Of a stretch of DNA of 5,977 nucleotides, positions 1-5,619 are shown piece by piece. Source of the DNA: Acidobacteriota bacterium. GTDB taxonomy: Bacteria; Acidobacteriota; Terriglobia; Bryobacterales; Bryobacteraceae. Numbering within the stretch: the first letter of the stretch is position 1; the number at the start of each line of letters is the position of its first letter. The notes below the pieces were generated by a model. The model had not been told where the DNA came from. It worked only from the letters and a program-made list of their open reading frames with translations, and did not search any database. The stretch lies in the NCBI GenBank assembly GCA_003223065.1, contig QHXU01000298.1, forward strand, positions 5,180-11,156, in the 5' to 3' direction. The position numbers and the translations under genes were made by a program.

Positions 1-220
1 GAGCGACCTCGTCGCCCTCCGAAAGCATCGCTGAGGTCGAGGAGAACTGCTGGTTGAGCGCCGGCACCACGCTCGCCGACATCTCGCGGAGCCGCGGAAA
101 ACGGCCGGCATAGTGCTCGAGGACCGTCTCCAAACGGCCGCCCTCCGGGAGTTCGAGCGAGTCTTCACGCAGACCCACTATATCGCGGAGTACACCGAAA
201 AAAAGAACGCGGATGCGCAC
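1..220 (-). CDS. moaD: MoaD-like molybdopterin synthase small subunit (partial, C-terminus beyond window)
   Basis: Reading the minus strand from a GTG at 220 gives 73 uninterrupted codons that run off the left edge. MoaD is the ubiquitin-fold sulfur carrier which, as a C-terminal thiocarboxylate, gives sulfur to precursor Z in the MoaD-MoaE molybdopterin synthase. The visible part fits: a first beta strand (VRIRVLFFGVLRD, residues 1-13), the LELPEG turn (22-27), a helix with HYAGRFPRLREM (36-47), the ALNQQF strand (54-59) and the SEGDEVA segment (67-73) that precedes the PPVSGG tail in this family. The diagnostic Gly-Gly end lies outside the window. GTG is chosen because an in-frame TAG lies four codons upstream and no in-frame ATG precedes the first strand; the ATG at 231-229 is in another frame and soon hits a stop. 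The ribosome-binding site is weak (GAG 6 nt upstream). A ThiS-like protein or a MoaD-MoaE fusion cannot be excluded. Confidence 0.8.
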   Translation of the reverse strand, partial: MRIRVLFFGVLRDIVGLREDSLELPEGGRLETVLEHYAGRFPRLREMSASVVPALNQQFSSTSAMLSEGDEVA

Positions 221-269
221 GTATTGCTCATACTAACAGACCAAGTTCGCCGGACTTTGGTTTCATCGG

Positions 270-277
270 GTTATAAT
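270..277. promoter_or_regulatory. Overlapping divergent -10 elements between moaD and the thioesterase gene
   Basis: The plus strand has a perfect TATAAT at 272-277, ending 8 nt before the thioesterase ATG at 286. The same AT-rich core read on the minus strand gives TATAAC (275 to 270), five of six matches to the -10 consensus, pointing toward moaD. No good -35 hexamer is visible at 16-18 bp on either side. The plus-strand box would place the transcription start near 284, leaving a 2-nt leader. The boxes are seen in the sequence; promoter function is inferred. Confidence 0.45.
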
Positions 278-285
278 CAGCCTCC

Positions 286-690
286 ATGACATCCGTCGAC
301 GCGCGGCTGCGAGTGCGCTATGCCGAAACCGACCAGATGGGCATCGTGTACTACGCGAACTACCTGGTCTGGATGGAAGTCGGACGCGTCGAATACTGCC
401 GCGCCTCCGGCGTCCGCTATCGCGACATGGAGGCCAGGGACGGCGTACGGCTGGCGGTGGTGGAAGCTGCGTGCCGCTATCATTCGCCGGCCCTCTACGA
501 CGAAGAAGTGATCGTCCGCACCTGGATCGAGGAGGCGAATCCGCGCATGATCCGCTTCGCCTACGAGATGACCGAGGCCTCCGGCGGCCGGCGACTGGCC
601 ACCGGCGAAACGAAACATGTTTTCTGCGGGCTCGACGGGAAAGCGCGGAAGCTGCCGGAGAAGTATCGATCATCGTTCGGGATGAGTTGA
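286..690 (+). CDS. Acyl-CoA thioesterase, YbgC/FadM (4-hydroxybenzoyl-CoA thioesterase-like) hot-dog family
   Basis: The 134-residue protein has the usual length of a single-domain hot-dog thioesterase. These cytosolic enzymes hydrolyse acyl-CoA or, for some members, acyl-ACP thioesters, usually as tetramers. The N-terminal signature is clear: RVRYAETDQMGIVYYANYLVW at about residues 9-29. Asp16 sits where YbgC and 4-hydroxybenzoyl-CoA thioesterase have the catalytic aspartate, and the following VYYANY matches the family V-Y-H/Y-x-N-Y stretch. A MEVGRVEYCR helix, then a strand with VEAACRYHSPALYDEEV (about 59-75) and the GETKHVFCGLDG strand (about 106-117) complete the fold. The ATG at 286 is the only start that keeps the full first strand. 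No Shine-Dalgarno sequence precedes it and a TATAAT box ends 8 nt upstream, so the mRNA may be nearly leaderless. The substrate cannot be told from sequence. In Gram-negatives YbgC proteins often go with tol-pal genes; here the neighbour is pgk, so a Tol-Pal role is not supported. Confidence 0.88.
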   Translation: MTSVDARLRVRYAETDQMGIVYYANYLVWMEVGRVEYCRASGVRYRDMEARDGVRLAVVEAACRYHSPALYDEEVIVRTWIEEANPRMIRFAYEMTEASGGRRLATGETKHVFCGLDGKARKLPEKYRSSFGMS

Positions 691-737
691 GGCCGATGTC
701 TCCGCGTTCGCGATCCGGAGCCGGCGCAGTCTGGTCT

Positions 738-741
738 AGGA
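738..741 (+). promoter_or_regulatory. Shine-Dalgarno AGGA deciding the pgk start
   Basis: AGGA lies 8 nt before the ATG at 750, a standard spacing. Its last base is the first base of the alternative in-frame ATG at 741, which would have no site of its own at a workable distance. This favours 750 over 741. Confidence 0.55.
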
Positions 742-749
742 TGATAGCA

Positions 750-1919
750 ATGAGCACACTTTCGATTCGCGACCTCGACCTGAAGGGCAAGCGAATCTTA
801 ATGAGGGTGGATTTCAACGTGCCGCTCGCGCCGGGCGGTAAGCAGATCACGAGCGACAAGCGAATTAAAGCTTCGCTTCCGAGTATCCGATACGCGCTCG
901 AACATGGCGCAGGTTTGGTCCTGGCCAGTCACCTGGGACGCCCGAAAGGAAAACCAAATCCCGAGATGAGCCTGAAGCCGGTCGCGGAGCGCCTGGCGGA
1001 ACTGCTCGGACGGCCGGTCGCGATGGCGCCGGATTGCGTGGGCCCTGCGGTCGAGGCGATGCTGCCGAAGCTCGGCGATGTGCTGCTGCTCGAAAACCTG
1101 CGATTTCACGCCGAGGAGGAGGCAAACGATCCTGAATTCTCGCGCAGCCTCGCGGCGCTGTGCGATGTTTACGTCAACGACGCATTCGGTTCAGCGCATC
1201 GCGCCCACGCCTCCACGGTGGGTGTGATCGCGTTTGTGAAGCAGGCTGCCGCGGGCCTGTTGATGGAGAAAGAACTCGAATACCTTACCAAAGCCACCAA
1301 GAATCCGGCGCGGCCGTGCATCGCGATTCTCGGCGGGGCAAAGGTATCGGACAAAATCGAGGTGATCCAGAATCTGATAAAGGTCGTCGACCGGTTGCTG
1401 ATTGGCGGTGCGATGGCCTACACCTTCTTGCGCGCCCGCGGCGAAAGCGCTGGGAAATCGCTGGTTGAAGAAGACAAAATCGGACTGGCGCGAAGCCTGA
1501 TGGAGGAGGCAGGCGAAAAGCTCATGCTGCCCGTGGATCATGTCGTCGCCTCCGAAATGAAAGTCGGCGCGGCGAACCAGGTGGCCAATCGCGTTCCGGA
1601 CGGAATGATGGGGCTGGATATCGGCCCGCACACCATCGAAGCGTATTCGACCGTCATCAGCAGCGCCCGGACGATCATCTGGAACGGACCCATGGGCGTG
1701 TTCGAGATGCCACCCTTCGATCGCGGCACTGTTGCTCTGGCCAGGGCCGTCGCGGATTCGGGCGCCGTGAGCGTTGTCGGCGGGGGCGATTCGGAGAAGG
1801 CGATCAAATCCGCCGGCGTAGCCGACAAGATCTCGCATGTCTCGACCGGAGGCGGCGCATCGCTTGAATTTCTCGCGGGTCTGGAGTTGCCTGGCGTCGC
1901 TGCTTTGAGCCGCGCGTAG
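750..1919 (+). CDS. pgk: Phosphoglycerate kinase
   Basis: This cytosolic glycolytic and gluconeogenic enzyme transfers phosphate between 1,3-bisphosphoglycerate and ADP, giving 3-phosphoglycerate and ATP. At 389 residues it has the normal bacterial length. The N-domain carries the PGK signature with RVDFNVPL at 19-26, Arg38 in DKRI, the SHLGRPKG loop (60-67), LENLRF with Arg118 and the AHRAH basic patch (Arg151), all known 3-phosphoglycerate contacts. The C-domain carries the nucleotide site: GGAKVSDK (195-202), NGPMGVFE (312-319), GGGDS (344-348) and the hinge-side GGGASLE (367-373). No key residue is missing. The frame stays open upstream to 471, but that would overlap the thioesterase and add a non-homologous arginine-rich extension. 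ATG 750 is preferred by the AGGA site and by homology; ATG 741 would add only three residues (MIA). The gene follows the thioesterase by 59 bp on the same strand. No gap, tpi or secG gene is next to it. Confidence 0.97.
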   Translation: MSTLSIRDLDLKGKRILMRVDFNVPLAPGGKQITSDKRIKASLPSIRYALEHGAGLVLASHLGRPKGKPNPEMSLKPVAERLAELLGRPVAMAPDCVGPAVEAMLPKLGDVLLLENLRFHAEEEANDPEFSRSLAALCDVYVNDAFGSAHRAHASTVGVIAFVKQAAAGLLMEKELEYLTKATKNPARPCIAILGGAKVSDKIEVIQNLIKVVDRLLIGGAMAYTFLRARGESAGKSLVEEDKIGLARSLMEEAGEKLMLPVDHVVASEMKVGAANQVANRVPDGMMGLDIGPHTIEAYSTVISSARTIIWNGPMGVFEMPPFDRGTVALARAVADSGAVSVVGGGDSEKAIKSAGVADKISHVSTGGGASLEFLAGLELPGVAALSRA

Positions 1920-1921
1920 CA

Positions 1922-1939
1922 TATACTGGCCGCAAGAGA
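1922..1939 (+). promoter_or_regulatory. TATACT -10-like box and AAGAGA ribosome-binding site before the secreted metallohydrolase gene
   Basis: TATACT (1922-1927) starts two bases after the pgk stop codon and would place a transcription start near 1934. AAGAGA (1934-1939), with core AGAG 8 nt before the ATG at 1947, is a plausible but imperfect Shine-Dalgarno sequence. No -35 hexamer is evident at the right distance, since that region is the end of pgk. The gene may have its own promoter, read-through from pgk, or both. Confidence 0.4.
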
Positions 1940-1946
1940 TCGACTC

Positions 1947-4160
1947 ATGAACAAATTCTTTCTCCTTGCGCTCCTCGCCTCAAGTACGGTCCGGGGTCAG
2001 AACTGCGACCTTCAGGAGTACAAGCCAATCGACGGTCTGAGGGCTGAGTCTGCCGCCGGCGGTCTCCGAGTCACGTGGCAGGGCGAACGCGATCATCAGT
2101 TGCGCGCCGTCTTCGACAATCGCAACGGCCAGCCCATGGTGCATGAACTCGCCGTGCGCAAAGCGAACGGCGACTGGTCTGTGGTCGGCCGCGATCTGAA
2201 ACCGGAGTTTGAGGTGACCAGCGGGCGGCGGCGCATCTCCGAGCAGCAACTGGCGCCGATGCGCCAGCTCAAGCTCGCCCTCACTCCCGAACTTATCGAA
2301 AAGGAAAAATGGAACGCGTTTTGGGATGCGCCGCTCGATATCCCAGGAGCCAAGGGCACGAACCCGGACCTGCCTCGCTCACCGTCGGAAATTCGCCGCG
2401 CGAAGGCCACTTATCAAGCCGCCGGTTGCCAGGTAAAGACGGATGGGGCGCGGCTCGAAATTTCTTTTCCAGGCCTTTCGATGGGTATTTTTGCGGGCCA
2501 GCTGCGATTCACGGTGTACAAGGGCACGAACCTTCTTCGCCAGGAGGCGATCGCGAAGACCGATGAGCCTTCGGTCGCCTATAAGTACAACGCCGGACTC
2601 CAAGGCTTCGCGATCGACAATGCCACGCGCGTCACGTGGCAGGATGTGGCGCGCGCCTGGCAGGCTTACGAGTTTGGAGGCGTCGCAAACACGGATCCGG
2701 TGACGCTGCGGGCGCGAAATCGCCTGGCGATCGTCGAAACCGGAGCCGGATCGTTGGCGATTTTTCCACCGCCCCACAAATTCTTTTTCGCCCGGGAAAT
2801 CGAGCTCAACCTGGGCTACGTGTGGTATCGCAAAGACGATGACAATTCGTTTTCCGCGGGCGTGCGGCAGGCCGAGCACGAAGAGGAGTACCGCCCCTAT
2901 GGCGTCTCCGACGCGGTGTGGAACCGGAGGGCCAGTCAGTCTCGCCACAATCTCGGAAATTTCGCGCTGTACAATGCGCCGCCGGGCACCTGGCAGCGAA
3001 TGCCGGTCTACTATTACCTGAGCCCGGAGGATGGACCAGCCACTCAACGCGCGGTGCTTGCCTTCACGCACGACGACCGTTACAAGCCGATGCCCGGATA
3101 CCGGATCGCTGTCAGCCATTTCCACACGCACTTCAACGAGCAGCTCTCCGATGCCGGAACCATCGACCTGCAGCCGACCTGGCTGCCCGTGTTCCGCGCG
3201 CTCGGGATCAACGTGGCAATGATGTCGGATTTCCATGGCGACGCCCATCCTTCGGACCCCGGGCCATTGAGGCTCGGGGAACAGAAGGTCTATTTCGATG
3301 GATGCCGCCGCCACTCGGACCGCAGTTTCCTTATCATGCCGGGCGAGGAACCCGACGCCACGCTGGGAGGGCACTACACAATGGTGTTTCCGCGGCCCGT
3401 CTTCTGGACCCACGTGCGGCAACCCGAACAATCTTTCCGGGAGCAAACGCAAAGGTATGGGAACGTGTACCACGTCGGATCGCCCGCCGACGAACTGGAG
3501 ATGCTGCGCCAGGAACAGGGCCTGGTGTGGCAAGCTCACCCTCGGACGAAGGGCTCCTCCGGATACCCGGACGCGGTGCGCGAGATGGACCATTTCCGCA
3601 GCGATCGGTTTCTGGGCGCGTCCTATCAGTCGCTGCCCGTGGACCAGTCGGAACGTCGCCTCTGCGAGTCGCGCTGCTTCGGCGTGCTCGACGACATGAA
3701 CAACTGGACCGGCGCGAAATACTTGATCGCGGAGGGCGACACCTACATGAAGTATCCGGACGATGAAACCTATCCGCACCTAATCGTGAACTACGTCAAG
3801 CTGGATCGGGTGCCCAGGTTCGACGAAGACTGGAGCCCGATTTTACGCGCCATGCGCGCCGGCGACTTCTTCGTATCAAGCGGCGAGGTGCTGTTCCGGA
3901 ACTACGCCATCGAAGGAACCGGCCCGCACCGGACCTTCACAGCGGAGCTCGAATGGACGTTCCCGCTGGAATTCGTAGAGCTGGTGTGGGGAGACGGAAA
4001 CATGACGAACCGGCAGGTCATACCGGCGACCGAACTAGGTCCGTTCGCGAGCCACCGCTTCAGGGTTCCGTTCGACGCGTCTGGAAAAAAGTGGGTCCGG
4101 TTTGCGGCTTGGGACTCGGCCGGCAACGGCGCATTCACTCAACCAGTCCACTTACAGTGA
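1947..4160 (+). CDS. Secreted PHP-superfamily metallohydrolase, CehA/McbA-like, with large unassigned N-terminal region
   Basis: The 737-residue product opens with a short Sec signal peptide: Lys3, hydrophobic FFLLALLASSTV (4-15) and a likely cut near VRG-Q (about 17/18). It should act in the periplasm or outside; Cys20 is not in a good lipobox. Residues about 20-370 form a beta-rich region I do not recognise. From about 375 the order of motifs matches PHP-type metal-dependent hydrolases: HFHTHF (391-396; His391, 393 and 395), MMSDFHGDAHP (425-435; Asp428, His430, Asp432, His434) at the usual TDH position, PGEE (465-468), GGHY (His476), QAHP (His531) and AEGDTY (Asp598). RAMRAGDFFVSSGE (634-647) resembles the 'raG.vyvT.G' segment that follows the catalytic core in CehA-like proteins. 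A beta-sandwich-like tail (about 660-737) ends the protein. The family includes carbaryl hydrolases and phosphoesterases, so the substrate stays open. The last motif has Tyr600 where PHP proteins usually have a metal-binding His. Five cysteines (20, 161, 453, 573, 577) could form disulfides outside the cytoplasm. No partner gene is adjacent to suggest a substrate. Confidence 0.7.
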   Translation: MNKFFLLALLASSTVRGQNCDLQEYKPIDGLRAESAAGGLRVTWQGERDHQLRAVFDNRNGQPMVHELAVRKANGDWSVVGRDLKPEFEVTSGRRRISEQQLAPMRQLKLALTPELIEKEKWNAFWDAPLDIPGAKGTNPDLPRSPSEIRRAKATYQAAGCQVKTDGARLEISFPGLSMGIFAGQLRFTVYKGTNLLRQEAIAKTDEPSVAYKYNAGLQGFAIDNATRVTWQDVARAWQAYEFGGVANTDPVTLRARNRLAIVETGAGSLAIFPPPHKFFFAREIELNLGYVWYRKDDDNSFSAGVRQAEHEEEYRPYGVSDAVWNRRASQSRHNLGNFALYNAPPGTWQRMPVYYYLSPEDGPATQRAVLAFTHDDRYKPMPGYRIAVSHFHTHFNEQLSDAGTIDLQPTWLPVFRALGINVAMMSDFHGDAHPSDPGPLRLGEQKVYFDGCRRHSDRSFLIMPGEEPDATLGGHYTMVFPRPVFWTHVRQPEQSFREQTQRYGNVYHVGSPADELEMLRQEQGLVWQAHPRTKGSSGYPDAVREMDHFRSDRFLGASYQSLPVDQSERRLCESRCFGVLDDMNNWTGAKYLIAEGDTYMKYPDDETYPHLIVNYVKLDRVPRFDEDWSPILRAMRAGDFFVSSGEVLFRNYAIEGTGPHRTFTAELEWTFPLEFVELVWGDGNMTNRQVIPATELGPFASHRFRVPFDASGKKWVRFAAWDSAGNGAFTQPVHLQ

Positions 4161-4181
4161 CCCGGAGCCAACTCAACGCGC
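4161..4181. other. Convergent intergenic gap, no recognisable terminator
   Basis: Only 21 bp separate the stop of the metallohydrolase gene (TGA, 4158-4160) from the stop of thiC (TGA read on the minus strand, 4184-4182). I see no stable hairpin followed by a T-run for either direction. Termination may be Rho-dependent, or transcripts may overlap tail to tail. Confidence 0.6.
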
Positions 4182-5555
4182 TCACCGGTCCCTGTCTGCA
4201 ATCTGCGTCAGCACCGCCTCCGCGTCTTCTTCAGTGAAGGCCTGCGTCTTCACCGAGTGGTTCATGGAGCAGAACTTCGGGCCGCACATCGAACAGAACG
4301 CCGCATCCTTGAAGCCTTCCTGGGGCAGCGTCTCGTCGTGAAATGCACGCGCGGTTTCGGGATCAAGCGAAAGCTCAAACTGCCGCTTCCAGTCGAAGGC
4401 GAACCGGGCGCGGGAAAGCTCATCGTCCCGGTCGCGGGCACCGGGGCGATGCCGCGCGATGTCGGCAGCGTGGGCGGCGATCTTGTACGCGATCAGACCC
4501 TGCTTCACGTCCTCACGGTTGGGCAGCCCCAGGTGCTCCTTGGGAGTCACGTAGCACAGCATCGACGCGCCATGCCAGCCGATCATCGCCGCGCCAATCG
4601 CCGACGTGATGTGATCGTAGCCGGGGGCGAAATCGGTCACCAGCGGGCCGAGCGTATAGAACGGCGCATCGCGGCAGATTTCGACCTCCTTGTCTACCTG
4701 TAACTTTATTTGATCCATGGGGATATGGCCAGGACCCTCTATCATCACCTGAAGGTCGTGTTCCCACGCGGTCTTAGTTAACTCGCCCAGCGTTTCCAGC
4801 TCAGCAAACTGCGCGCGGTCGCTGGCGTCGGCGAGCGACCCGGGCCGCAGCCCGTCGCCCAATGAAAAGCTCACGTCGTACTTTTGGAAAACCTTGCAAA
4901 TGTCTTCAAAGTATTCATAGAGAAAATTCTGGCGATGATTCTTTACCATCCACTCCGCCAGAATCGATCCGCCGCGGCTTACGATGCCGGTAACACGCCG
5001 CGTGGTGAGGGGGATGTACTGCACCAGGACTCCGGCATGGATGGTCATATAATCGACGCCTTGCTCGGCCTGCTCCTCGATCACATCAAGCATCACGCGG
5101 ATGTTCAGGTCCTCGACGCGCCGCACGCGCGCCAGCGCCTCATAGATCGGCACGGTGCCCACCGGCACGGGTGAGTTGCTGATGATCGCCTGGCGGATGC
5201 GCGGGATGTCGCCGCCGGTGGAAAGGTCCATCACCGTGTCGGCGCCGTAGCGGATCGCGTAACGCAGCTTCTCCAACTCCTCATCGATGTTGGATGTAGT
5301 GGACGAGTTGCCGATATTCGCGTTCACTTTGCACAAGGACGCGACGCCAATGCACATCGGCTCGAGATTGATGTGGTGAATGTTGGCTGGAATGATCATC
5401 CGCCCGCGCGCGACTTCCTCGCGCACGGTTTCCAGATCTAGGCGCTCCCGCCGCGCCACGTACTCCATTTCCTCTGTGATCCGGCCCAGGCGGGCGTAGT
5501 GAATTTGCGTACGAATGCGGTCGCCGGAGCGCCGCGCCACCCACTCTTGTCTCAT
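4182..5555 (-). CDS. thiC: Phosphomethylpyrimidine synthase ThiC (compact form)
   Basis: ThiC is the cytosolic non-canonical radical SAM enzyme that rearranges 5-aminoimidazole ribotide into hydroxymethylpyrimidine phosphate, the pyrimidine half of thiamine. The 457-residue length fits the compact class rather than the roughly 630-residue enterobacterial form. The N-terminus has the HYARLGRITEEMEYVA segment (19-34) typical of this class. Core motifs follow: IPANIHH (55-61), NANIGNSS (78-85), MDLSTGGDI (109-117), TIHAGV (171-176), SFSLGDGLRPGS (229-240), EGPGHIPMDQ (273-282) and TPKEHLGLP (337-345); His277 and His341 match the family metal-ligand histidines. The C-terminal CSMCGPKFC (Cys421, Cys424, Cys429) is the CxxCxxxxC that holds the catalytic 4Fe-4S cluster. 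All are intact. ATG 5555 gives the expected full N-terminus. There is no Shine-Dalgarno sequence before it and no room for a TPP riboswitch in the 64-bp gap to the upstream gene. No other thi gene is in the window. Confidence 0.97.
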   Translation of the reverse strand: MRQEWVARRSGDRIRTQIHYARLGRITEEMEYVARRERLDLETVREEVARGRMIIPANIHHINLEPMCIGVASLCKVNANIGNSSTTSNIDEELEKLRYAIRYGADTVMDLSTGGDIPRIRQAIISNSPVPVGTVPIYEALARVRRVEDLNIRVMLDVIEEQAEQGVDYMTIHAGVLVQYIPLTTRRVTGIVSRGGSILAEWMVKNHRQNFLYEYFEDICKVFQKYDVSFSLGDGLRPGSLADASDRAQFAELETLGELTKTAWEHDLQVMIEGPGHIPMDQIKLQVDKEVEICRDAPFYTLGPLVTDFAPGYDHITSAIGAAMIGWHGASMLCYVTPKEHLGLPNREDVKQGLIAYKIAAHAADIARHRPGARDRDDELSRARFAFDWKRQFELSLDPETARAFHDETLPQEGFKDAAFCSMCGPKFCSMNHSVKTQAFTEEDAEAVLTQIADRDR

Positions 5556-5564
5556 ACTGCAACG

Positions 5565-5570
5565 ATTGTG
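5565..5570 (-). promoter_or_regulatory. thiC: Possible -10 element (CACAAT) for thiC
   Basis: On the minus strand CACAAT matches four of six -10 positions and ends 9 nt before the thiC ATG. The implied start near 5558 leaves about a 3-nt leader, similar to the arrangement at the thioesterase gene. The best -35 candidate, TTACCA (5595-5590), is at a poor 19-bp spacing. This is a weak call; thiC may also be read from the upstream gene. Confidence 0.3.
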
Positions 5571-5571
5571 G

Positions 5572-5591
5572 CACAGGCGTTCCGCCTTGTG
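5572..5591 (-). other. Small hairpin in the gap upstream of thiC
   Basis: The minus-strand sequence CACAAGGCGGAACGCCTGTG folds as a 5-bp AGGCG/CGCCT stem with a GAA loop, extended by CAC/GTG across one bulged A. It lies just after the stop of the CpaE-like gene and just upstream of the putative thiC -10 box. There is no T-run after it, so it is not a standard intrinsic terminator. It may be an attenuating or processing element, or chance in GC-rich DNA. Confidence 0.35.
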
Positions 5592-5619
5592 GTAAGTGCC
5601 GGATTCCCGTCTGCGTGGC

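Noticed and set aside
229..231. ATG as the start of the left-edge minus-strand gene
   Set aside because: It is in a different frame from the MoaD reading and reaches a TAG after 17 codons.
700..720. Inverted repeat CTCCG...CGGAG in the thioesterase-pgk gap as a terminator
   Set aside because: The stem is only 5 bp with an 11-nt loop and no T-run follows; such pairs are expected by chance at this GC content.
471..749. An N-terminal extension of phosphoglycerate kinase up to 471
   Set aside because: The extra residues overlap the thioesterase in another frame, do not resemble PGK, and the AGGA site and homology support the start at 750.
263..859. A 198-codon minus-strand frame across the thioesterase and the pgk start
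   Set aside because: It is an arginine/serine/proline-rich, low-complexity translation antisense to two well-supported genes, with no domain signal.
1191..1922. A 243-codon minus-strand frame opposite pgk
   Set aside because: It is antisense to a highly conserved enzyme and shows no motif or start signal.
1947..2010. Lipoprotein signal with Cys20 as the lipidated residue
   Set aside because: The residues before the cysteine (RGQN) do not form a lipobox; ordinary signal peptidase I cleavage is more likely.
2918..3766. A 282-codon plus-strand frame inside the metallohydrolase gene
   Set aside because: It is an out-of-frame reading of the PHP coding region, Arg/Pro/Gly-rich, with no plausible start signal; a frameshift is not implied because the main frame is continuous and keeps all motifs.
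2379..3779. A 466-codon open frame on the minus strand opposite the metallohydrolase gene
   Set aside because: It lies fully antisense to a gene with a signal peptide and PHP motifs, its translation is rich in Arg, His and Val without recognisable motifs, and such frames are common opposite GC-rich codons.
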